A stretch of 41,181 bases of DNA, taken from assembly GCA_027485235.1 (NCBI GenBank), contig JAIXRJ010000047.1, positions 1 through 41,181 on the forward strand, given 5' to 3'. Source of the stretch: Comamonadaceae bacterium. Its GTDB lineage: Bacteria > Pseudomonadota > Gammaproteobacteria > Burkholderiales > Burkholderiaceae_C. Both the position numbers and the translations under genes were made by a program. Below, piece by piece: positions 35,094 through 41,181 of this stretch (position 1 is its first letter; every line of letters begins with the position of its first letter). The notes under the pieces are model-generated. The model saw only the letters and a list, made by a program, of their open reading frames with translations, had not been told where the DNA came from and made no database searches.

Positions 35094-37052
35094 ATGTCAG
35101 CGCGTGAGCGGCGGGCACTGTACGGGTGTGACGAGCCCTTGCCGCAGCGCTTGAAGCTGCGCGCCGGGCCCCTGTCGTTCGAGCTGGTCGGGGGGCGTTT
35201 CGGGCCGGTGCATGCCCATGGCCACGAGGTCTGGCATGGCCTGGCCTTTTTGTTTCGCGATGCCGCCTGGGGCACGCCCGAGCCCGTGTTCGAGGTCTTG
35301 GATCACCAGATCGAAGGCGTGGGTTTTGCGCTCAGCTTGCGCGGGCGCATGGCCTGCGATCCGCAGGACGTGGTCGGTGCACCTGTAGAAGGTGCTGGCA
35401 TTCGGCTGGACCTGCAGGTGCGGGGCGACCCTGATGGGGGCTTGCATTTCCAGGCGCAAGCCACGCCCAGCCATGACCTGTGGAGCAACCGCTGTGGCTG
35501 GGTCTTGCTGCACCCGATGTCGGCGGCCGGTTGCGCTATGCAAGTCCAGCATGTGGACGGTCGCACCAGCGTGTCCAGCTTGCCGCACGAGGTGCCTGCC
35601 TGGCCCCCTTTCACAGCGGTGCGCGCGCTGCGTCACGAATATGCGCCGGGGCATTGGGCCCAAGCCCAATTGCCTGGCGAGGATTACGAACTGGAGGACC
35701 AGCGTAACAACGCCGATGCCTCTTTCAAAACCTACAGCCGTTCCAATTCAATGCCCAGGCCTTATGTCTTGCGCCAGGGTCAGCCGTGGACGCGTGAGCT
35801 GCATTTGTGTTTGCTAGGCCCGCCGCCTGACCCACCAACTGAGGTGTCGCCGTCAGCGCTGCAGCTGCGCTGGCCTGGGTCGTTGACGCACGGTGCCTCC
35901 CCCAACCTGCGTTTGGGCTTGGCCATCACACCCGACATGACGCGCGCGCCTGCGGCCTGGGTGTTGGCCGTTTTGGCGCAGTGGCGCCCAGCCTTTTTGC
36001 ACCTCACGCTCTGGCCTGACACGCCGAACGCTGCGGTGGACGGAACGGGCTTGCGCCGCTTGTTGCAAGCCGCGGGTGCTTCGCTGCGGCTGGATCTGTG
36101 TGGCCGTGAAGGACTTGGCGACGGCGGCACACCCGACGCGGACTGCCGTGCACTGGCTCAGCAGTTGGCGCTGGCGGGTGTGGTGCCGATGTCCGTTGCG
36201 GCCTTGCCTTGCGGCGTGCAGGCGGCCCGGTTTTTACGCTCACTGTTTCCAGGCTCGGCCATTGGGGGCGGCACGCCGCATTTTTTTGCGCAACTCAACC
36301 GGCTCGAGCTCAGTGGGGGTGAGGACTTCATGGGTTTCACGGTTTGCCCCACCGTGCACGGGGCCGATGACGACAGCGTCATGCAGGGTTTGCAAAGCCT
36401 GCCCTCGCTGCTGGAGACGGCGCGTCGCCGACATCCTGAGCGGGACTGGCATCTGGGCCCGAGCCGTTTGTCTGCCCGCGCGAGCCCGCTGGGGCGTCAG
36501 CCGCACAGCGATGGAAAAAGGCGGATGGCCTTGGCTTCGCGCGATCCCCGCAGTCGCGGCCTGTTCGGTGCCGCCTGGCTTTTGGGCCATCTGGCCGAGG
36601 CGGCCCAAGCTGGCGTCAAGGCGCTGAGCTTGCCGCCGCTGGTGGGTGAGGATGCTTTGTTCTGGCCAAGGGATGACACCTGGCAGATGACGCCATCGGC
36701 AGCCTTGCTGCAAGTTTGCTTGCGCTGGCAGTGCCTGCACCCTGTGGTGCTGAAGGCGGCGGATGAGCCCTGCACAGCCGCGCAGGGAAGGGGGGTGGCC
36801 GCTGTCACAGGCCACAATGGGCAATGTTGGCAAATGGTGCTGGCCAATCTCGGTGCGCAAGCGAAGACGCTGGGCGGCTCGCCCGAGGCGTCTTGGGCAA
36901 AATGGGCTTGTCTGGACGCCGAGTCTTGGCTGCACTTTTTGGACACGCCGAGCAGCAGTCCCTGGCGCGAGTTGGGAGACTGTCCCGTCTCTTGGGTCTT
37001 GCCGCCTTATGGCTTGGTCCGGATTGACCTGCCCTTTTTACCTGGAGGCTGA
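35094..37052 (+). CDS. Apionate-lactonase-like protein
   Basis: A 652-residue three-domain protein. The N-terminal part shows HGHEVWHGLAFLFRDAAWGT, and QLPGEDYELEDQRNNADASFKTYSR follows near residue 205-230. These match, from memory, the D-apionate lactonase (ApnL) family, which has an EDQRNW-DASFKTY core motif. A middle TIM-barrel-like region contains NRLELSGGEDFMGFTVCPTVHG (about residues 403-425), also a family hallmark. The C-terminal beta domain ends the protein. In ApnL the enzyme opens a sugar lactone. Here the neighbours are CoA-transferases, not the known apiose genes, so the substrate may differ. The start may be ATG 35094 or TTG 35076. There is no good ribosome binding site. Confidence 0.72.
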   Translation: MSARERRALYGCDEPLPQRLKLRAGPLSFELVGGRFGPVHAHGHEVWHGLAFLFRDAAWGTPEPVFEVLDHQIEGVGFALSLRGRMACDPQDVVGAPVEGAGIRLDLQVRGDPDGGLHFQAQATPSHDLWSNRCGWVLLHPMSAAGCAMQVQHVDGRTSVSSLPHEVPAWPPFTAVRALRHEYAPGHWAQAQLPGEDYELEDQRNNADASFKTYSRSNSMPRPYVLRQGQPWTRELHLCLLGPPPDPPTEVSPSALQLRWPGSLTHGASPNLRLGLAITPDMTRAPAAWVLAVLAQWRPAFLHLTLWPDTPNAAVDGTGLRRLLQAAGASLRLDLCGREGLGDGGTPDADCRALAQQLALAGVVPMSVAALPCGVQAARFLRSLFPGSAIGGGTPHFFAQLNRLELSGGEDFMGFTVCPTVHGADDDSVMQGLQSLPSLLETARRRHPERDWHLGPSRLSARASPLGRQPHSDGKRRMALASRDPRSRGLFGAAWLLGHLAEAAQAGVKALSLPPLVGEDALFWPRDDTWQMTPSAALLQVCLRWQCLHPVVLKAADEPCTAAQGRGVAAVTGHNGQCWQMVLANLGAQAKTLGGSPEASWAKWACLDAESWLHFLDTPSSSPWRELGDCPVSWVLPPYGLVRIDLPFLPGG

Positions 37053-37054
37053 AC

Positions 37055-37984
37055 ATGCTCCCCGATATCGATTCCCTGGCCTTGTTCGTGCGCGCTGCCG
37101 AATTGCGCAGCTTGACCAAGGCGGCCGAGGCTTCGCACATTGGCCTGGCTGCGGCCAGCCGGCGCATGGCCTTGCTGGAACACCGCTTTCGCACCACCTT
37201 GCTGGAGCGCTCATCCCGCGGCGTTGAGGTGACGGCGGCCGGCGCGTCCTTGCTGCCGCACGCCCGCGCTTTGCTGGTCGAGCTCAACCAAATGCAGGCT
37301 GAAATGCGCGACCATGCCAACGGCCGCAAGGGGGCGTTGCGCCTGCTGGCCAACACCTCGGTGATCACGGACACCTTGCCCAACGACTTGGCCGCGTTTG
37401 CCCACCACAACCCGGATGTGAAGGTCATCATGCAAGAGCGGTGGAGCGAGGAAATTGTGAGTGCTTTGCAAGCCGCAGAAGCCGATGTGGGCATCGTGGT
37501 CGAGGGCGTGGCGGTGGAAGGCCTGGAGACCCGGCCCTATTGCCAGGACCGATTGGCCGCGGTGATGCCGAACCACCACGCGCTGGCGGCTTTCGAGACT
37601 TTGAGCTTCAACGATGTGCTGGACGATGAATTGATCACCTTGGAGGGCGGCTCGTCCATGACCCGTTTGCTCGCTTCGCAGGCCGTGATTGCGCAAAGGA
37701 CTTTGCAGTTGCGCATTCAGGTGCGCAGTTTCGAGGCCATCTGCCACATGGTCGAAGCGGGACTGGGCTTGGGCCTGTTGCCTGAACAGGCGGCACGCGT
37801 TTTGGCCAAAGGTCTGGACCTGACGGTTCGCCCTTTCAGTGACGCGTGGGCCGAGCGCCGCATGCTGCTGTGCGTTCGAAAAGACCGAGCGGCCATGCCT
37901 TCTGTGGCCAAACTGCTGGATTTTTTGTGTGACCGTGGCCATTTGCCCGAAACCAATGCGGCCACCGAAGGGAGTGCATCATGA
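37055..37984 (+). CDS. LysR-family transcriptional regulator
   Basis: A 309-residue regulator. The N-terminal winged helix-turn-helix is clear: LALFVRAAELRSLTKAAEASHIGLAAASRRMALLEHR (residues 8-44), with a less common AAAS variant of the recognition helix. The effector-binding domain covers residues 90-295. An RBS GGAGG lies 6 bases before the ATG. Unusually, it lies inside the operon it probably controls, in the same direction, and its stop overlaps the next start (ATGA at 37981). The likely target is the dyad at 32719-32735; the inducer is unknown. Confidence 0.93.
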   Translation: MLPDIDSLALFVRAAELRSLTKAAEASHIGLAAASRRMALLEHRFRTTLLERSSRGVEVTAAGASLLPHARALLVELNQMQAEMRDHANGRKGALRLLANTSVITDTLPNDLAAFAHHNPDVKVIMQERWSEEIVSALQAAEADVGIVVEGVAVEGLETRPYCQDRLAAVMPNHHALAAFETLSFNDVLDDELITLEGGSSMTRLLASQAVIAQRTLQLRIQVRSFEAICHMVEAGLGLGLLPEQAARVLAKGLDLTVRPFSDAWAERRMLLCVRKDRAAMPSVAKLLDFLCDRGHLPETNAATEGSAS

Positions 37985-39102
37985 GTCTTCAACCGTTGCA
38001 GGGTCTGTTGGTGGTGTCGCTGGAGCATGCTGTGGCTGCACCGTATTGTTCCAGCCGCTTGGCCCATGCGGGCGCACGGGTCATCAAGATCGAGCGGCCC
38101 GAAGGCGATTTCGCTCGCGACTACGACCGCGAGGTCTACGGTGAGTCCTCGTATTTCGTCTGGATCAACCAGGGCAAGGAATCGGTGGCGCTGGATTTGC
38201 GTCAGGACGCCGACCATGCGCAGATGATGGCCCTGCTGGCCCAAGCGGATGTGTTTGTGCAGAATTTGGCGCCCGGCGCTGCCGAACGTCTGGGCCTGGG
38301 TTCTGCGAGCCTGCGCGAGCGCTTTGCGCGCCTGATCACCTGCGACATCACGGGGTATGGAGAAACCGGCCCCATGCACGACCTGAAGGCGTATGACCTG
38401 TTGGTGCAGGCCGAAAGCGGCTTGGTTTCGGTCAACGGCGCGCCTGGCCCTTGGGGCCGCATCGGGGTGTCGATTTGCGACATCACGGCCGGCATGAACG
38501 CGGCGCAAGGCATTTTGGAGGCTTTGTTTTTGCGCGAGCGCACAGGGCAGGGCAGCGCCCTGCATGTGTCTTTGTTTGATTCAGCGGCCGAACTCATGGC
38601 CGTGCCCTATTTGCAGGCCCGCTATGGCCGTGCCGCGCCACAGCGCGGGGGACTCAAGCACCCGAGCATTGCCGCTTATGGGGCCTTCACGTGTCGGGAT
38701 GGCCATGAAGTTGTGCTGGCGGTGCAAAACGATCGCGAATGGCAGACCTTTTGCCAGCATGTGTTGCTGCAGCCTGAGCTGGCGCACGACCCACGCTTTG
38801 CCAGCAGCGCAGCACGGGGTTTGCACCGGGACCAGATCGAAGACATGATCCAGGCCGTGATTGGGGGCCTGACCGGTGGCGAGGTGGCCGATCGATTGAC
38901 CGAGGCGCAAACGCCTTTTGGTGCCATCAATTCGGTGCTCGATCTGATCCATCACCCGCAGTTGCGCACGCGCCAAGTGGAGGTGCGTGGCAGGAAGGTG
39001 GAAATGCCGGCACCCGCTTGTCAGGCGCCTTGGCACGTGGCAGACCCAAGCAGCCATGCCCCGGGGGTGGACGAACATGGTGGTTTGCCAGGATTGCGCT
39101 GA
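37981..39102 (+). CDS. CaiB/BaiF CoA-transferase, paralogue 2
   Basis: A 373-residue class III CoA-transferase, closely similar to the protein at 32759-33943 over nearly the whole length; by eye well over half of residues agree. LLVVSLEHAVAAPYCSSRL, the catalytic Asp167 in GVSICDITAGMNA, and ALHVSLFDSAAELMAVPYLQ are shared. It lacks about 20 N-terminal and some C-terminal residues of its paralogue. It is the last gene of the operon and is translationally coupled to the LysR gene. The two transferases may form a heteromer, act on two substrates, or be a recent duplication. Confidence 0.93.
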   Translation: MSLQPLQGLLVVSLEHAVAAPYCSSRLAHAGARVIKIERPEGDFARDYDREVYGESSYFVWINQGKESVALDLRQDADHAQMMALLAQADVFVQNLAPGAAERLGLGSASLRERFARLITCDITGYGETGPMHDLKAYDLLVQAESGLVSVNGAPGPWGRIGVSICDITAGMNAAQGILEALFLRERTGQGSALHVSLFDSAAELMAVPYLQARYGRAAPQRGGLKHPSIAAYGAFTCRDGHEVVLAVQNDREWQTFCQHVLLQPELAHDPRFASSAARGLHRDQIEDMIQAVIGGLTGGEVADRLTEAQTPFGAINSVLDLIHHPQLRTRQVEVRGRKVEMPAPACQAPWHVADPSSHAPGVDEHGGLPGLR

Positions 39103-39110
39103 AAAAAACA

Positions 39111-39142
39111 AACCCCACCCACCGTGACCGGTGGGTGGGGTT
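39111..39142. terminator. Strong terminator between convergent operons
   Basis: A 13-bp perfect stem (39111-39123 with 39130-39142), extendable by one pair, encloses a short loop. On the minus strand the stem is followed by TGTTTTTTT (39103-39110), so it ends the minus-strand operon cleanly. On the plus strand only CAGGCTTTCTT follows. Confidence 0.85.
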
Positions 39143-39198
39143 CAGGCTTTCTTCATGCCGCTATGGATGGCGGCAGTGCAGACCATGCAGACGCGGTG

Positions 39199-39501
39199 TC
39201 AGTGCTCGTGGAGGGCCAGCCCTTCGATCACCACCATGCGGGCTTTGGCTGACAACTGCCGCAAACGTCTGGCCGGTGCGTATTCCGGCGAGTCCAACCA
39301 GGCTTGCGCTTGCGCCACGCTTGGAAATTCCAGCATGACCATCCTCTTGGGTTCCCAGTCGCCTTCGAGCGTTGTCACTTGCCCGCCACGGGCCAGGAAA
39401 CGCCCGCCATAAGCCGCCACGGTGGCAGGCGACAGGCGTTTGTATTCCTCGAACCTGAGCGGGTCCGTGATCTCCATGTCATTGATGACGTAGGCGGGCA
39501 A
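39199..39501 (-). CDS. DUF1330-family protein
   Basis: A 100-residue protein of the dimeric alpha-beta barrel superfamily. PAYVINDMEITDPLRFEEYKRL and YGGRFLARGGQVTTLEGDW, then RMVMLEFPSVAQAQAWLDSPEY, give the family pattern (residues 2-23, 31-49 and 53-74). No enzyme activity is established for the family. The start is a TTG at 39501 with AAGGA upstream. It follows the dehydrogenase gene by 12 bases. Confidence 0.9.
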   Translation of the reverse strand: MPAYVINDMEITDPLRFEEYKRLSPATVAAYGGRFLARGGQVTTLEGDWEPKRMVMLEFPSVAQAQAWLDSPEYAPARRLRQLSAKARMVVIEGLALHEH

Positions 39502-39513
39502 GGGGACGTCCTT

Positions 39514-40428
39514 TCAAGCGGTCTTGGGAGCGGCGGGCGGCTCTTGACGGATTTCGATGCCCAATTCCTTTTCACGGATGAACATCAAGGCGGCGGTGTC
39601 GCGATCGCCCAGGCCCATGCCGATGGCACGGTCCATGGTCGCTTGAGCGCCCCGACCCACCGACGCCACAAAGCCCATTTGCTCAGCCGCTTCGCAGGCC
39701 AAACGCACGTCCTTGCAAGCCAAGCGAATGGCAAAGCCGGGGCTGTCGTCACCCACAAAGGCTTTCTTGGGCAAGGCCACGGCAAACTGCTGGTTCCAGG
39801 CCATGGTGGTGCGCATGACTTGTTGCATCAACTCCAGCGTCAGACCGTTTTTCACGCCAATGGCCAAGGCCTCGGTGTTGGCCACCATGATGGTGGTGGC
39901 CAACAGGTTGTTGGTCATCTTCATGGCGTGCCCAGTGCCCGGGCCACCGCAGTAGTAGGTGTCGGTACCCATGCAGTTGAGCACCGGTGTGGCGCGATCA
40001 ATCGCCGCTTGGTTGCCGCCCACCATCAAGGTCAGAGTGCCGGTCACGGCATGTTCACTGGTCTTGCCCACGGGGGAGTCGACCAGTTCCATGCCGCGCG
40101 CCCGCAGCGCATCTCCGACGCGGCGCGAAGTGGCCGGGTCGATGGTGCTCATTTCGATGACGATGCCACCCGCAGGCAGTCCTTCAACCAGACCATCAGC
40201 GCCCAGCACGACTTGCTCAACGTGCTGCGGCTCGGGCAACATGGTGACCACCATCTCGCTGGCTGCGCCGACCTCCCGGGCCGTGTGGGCTGCGCGTGCA
40301 CCGGCTTGCACCAGACGGGCCACAGCTTCTGGGCTGCGGTCGAACACGGTGAGTTCGTGGCCGTGTTTGAGGATGTTCAGGGCCATGGGCGCGCCCATCA
40401 CCCCCAATCCGATGAATCCGACTTTCAT
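39514..40428 (-). CDS. Beta-hydroxyacid dehydrogenase (HIBADH family, YihU-like)
   Basis: A 304-residue NAD(P)-dependent enzyme. The Rossmann start KVGFIGLGVMGAPMALNIL, the substrate loop DSPVGKTSEHAVTGTLTLM, and the catalytic Lys170 in GHAMKMTNNLLA are intact. The PVGKTS segment resembles PVGRTS of E. coli sulfolactaldehyde reductase YihU more than typical 3-hydroxyisobutyrate dehydrogenases, with Lys for Arg at residue 122. The substrate is a 3-hydroxy acid or related aldehyde, not determined. An AGGAG site lies 7 bases before the ATG. It sits between the binding-protein gene and the DUF1330 gene on the same strand. Confidence 0.9.
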   Translation of the reverse strand: MKVGFIGLGVMGAPMALNILKHGHELTVFDRSPEAVARLVQAGARAAHTAREVGAASEMVVTMLPEPQHVEQVVLGADGLVEGLPAGGIVIEMSTIDPATSRRVGDALRARGMELVDSPVGKTSEHAVTGTLTLMVGGNQAAIDRATPVLNCMGTDTYYCGGPGTGHAMKMTNNLLATTIMVANTEALAIGVKNGLTLELMQQVMRTTMAWNQQFAVALPKKAFVGDDSPGFAIRLACKDVRLACEAAEQMGFVASVGRGAQATMDRAIGMGLGDRDTAALMFIREKELGIEIRQEPPAAPKTA

Positions 40429-40458
40429 GGTCTTTCTCCTGTTTTGGTGTTTTGAAAC

Positions 40459-41181
40459 TCAGCTGCGATCTGACCATTTGTCCAATTCCCAGACTGGGCG
40501 GCCGCGCAAATCGGCCACGTCGGTGCGGGTGAATTCAGAGTTGCCGGGTTTGGCACCCAATCGGTCATAAGCTTGGCGAATCAAGGGGGCTGTGCGTGAG
40601 AAGGCATCCTTGACTTGGGACCATTGCAAGGGCTTTTCAATGACCTTGTTGCCGGCCATGAACTTGGAAGTTTCCAGCACCGCACGGGCATCGTTTTCGG
40701 TGGGCCAGGACCATCCGCGCGCAAACAGCACGTCGTCCTTGACCACCTTGGCGCCTTGCACAGGATCGAGTTTCCAGTAGTCCTTCACCAGTTGCGACAC
40801 CGCACCTGCGTCCATCGCGGTCAGGGCGGCCACAGCCTCTTGCTGGGCCATGAGGAAGGCCACCACGGCCTGCGGGTGCTGGTCGATCAGGCCATTGCGG
40901 CCGATCCAGAACGAGCGGTGCAGGTAGTAGCCATCGGGGAAGAAAGGCGACTTTTTCACACTGGCCAGCATGTGGCCAGCACCTTTGCCGGCGGGGCCAT
41001 CGTAGTGCTCCTCGGTGAAGCCAAAAGAGTTGGCGATCGCCACCGTGCCGGAGGCTTGTGCCGCCAGGTAGGCGGGGTAGATGGTGCAAGTGGCATCCAC
41101 ACCGGTGGGCACCGAGGCCGCTTGCGCATGGGTGGGCATGTTGACGAACTTGATGCCGGTGTCCTTGATGTCTTGCACGCC
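40459..41181 (-). CDS. ABC transporter substrate-binding protein, sulfonate/nitrate/taurine type (5' end outside window)
   Basis: The C-terminal 240 residues of a periplasmic binding protein of the SsuA/TauA/NrtA/ThiY-like fold. TGVDATCTIYPAYLAAQASG, then WIGRNGLIDQHPQAVVAFLMAQQEAV and YWKLDPVQGAKVVKDD are the usual second-lobe elements (helix of bound-substrate closure and the HP-x-AVVAFL segment). The frame is open to base 41181, so the signal peptide and first lobe lie beyond the window. Its permease and ATPase would be expected upstream of it. It is 30 bases from the dehydrogenase gene, so uptake and oxidation of one compound are probably linked. Confidence 0.85.
   Translation of the reverse strand, partial: GVQDIKDTGIKFVNMPTHAQAASVPTGVDATCTIYPAYLAAQASGTVAIANSFGFTEEHYDGPAGKGAGHMLASVKKSPFFPDGYYLHRSFWIGRNGLIDQHPQAVVAFLMAQQEAVAALTAMDAGAVSQLVKDYWKLDPVQGAKVVKDDVLFARGWSWPTENDARAVLETSKFMAGNKVIEKPLQWSQVKDAFSRTAPLIRQAYDRLGAKPGNSEFTRTDVADLRGRPVWELDKWSDRS

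Overview
The window reads as chromosomal DNA of a betaproteobacterium of the order Burkholderiales, most likely family Comamonadaceae (Limnohabitans/Polaromonas/Rhodoferax-like). This rests on recalled protein-family resemblance (RpsQ, LipA/LipB, the atp operon, Bug-type receptors, a Man-type EIIA-HPr-EI set), not on a search. Most of the window is ordinary core genome; about 23-41 kb is accessory.

Left part (1-12.5 kb): the end of rpsQ with a strong terminator, a Prx5-type peroxiredoxin, a GNAT acetyltransferase, a cytochrome b561 divergent from cytochrome c', a TlpA-like lipoprotein thioredoxin, a coupled CoA-transferase/alpha-beta hydrolase pair, a lipoprotein and MFS exporter pair, a Man-type EIIA-HPr-EI phosphorelay without any sugar permease, and a minus-strand CopD-like / ybeD / lipB / lipA run for lipoate synthesis.

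Middle (12.5-22.9 kb): the complete atpIBEFHAGDC operon on the plus strand behind a TATAAT-type promoter, then an NTF2-like protein, a YheT-type hydrolase and a small conserved protein in overlapping frames, an 18-bp perfect hairpin terminator, a membrane-anchored cytochrome c5-like protein, and tRNA-Arg(CCG).

Type I secretion module (22.97-29.11 kb, minus strand): a TolC-like outer-membrane protein, a LapB-type ABC transporter with a degenerate C39-like domain, and an HlyD/LapC adaptor, followed in overlapping frames by two unusual regulators. The first joins an excisionase-type helix-turn-helix to a receiver-like domain with Glu at the phospho-acceptor position. The second has an Xre/RodZ-like helix-turn-helix and a transmembrane segment at its extreme C-terminus. 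No secreted substrate is encoded nearby. This five-gene unit is the best candidate for an undescribed system.

Catabolic region (29.6-41.2 kb): a fused biotin-carrier/carboxyltransferase protein, a Bug-type solute receptor, and a plus-strand operon of CaiB/BaiF CoA-transferase, EthD protein, SDR, apionate-lactonase-like protein, LysR regulator and a second, paralogous CoA-transferase. A minus-strand operon follows with a sulfonate/nitrate-type binding protein (cut by the window end), a beta-hydroxyacid dehydrogenase and a DUF1330 protein. Together these suggest uptake of a carboxylate or lactone, lactone opening, oxidation and CoA activation of an unidentified substrate.
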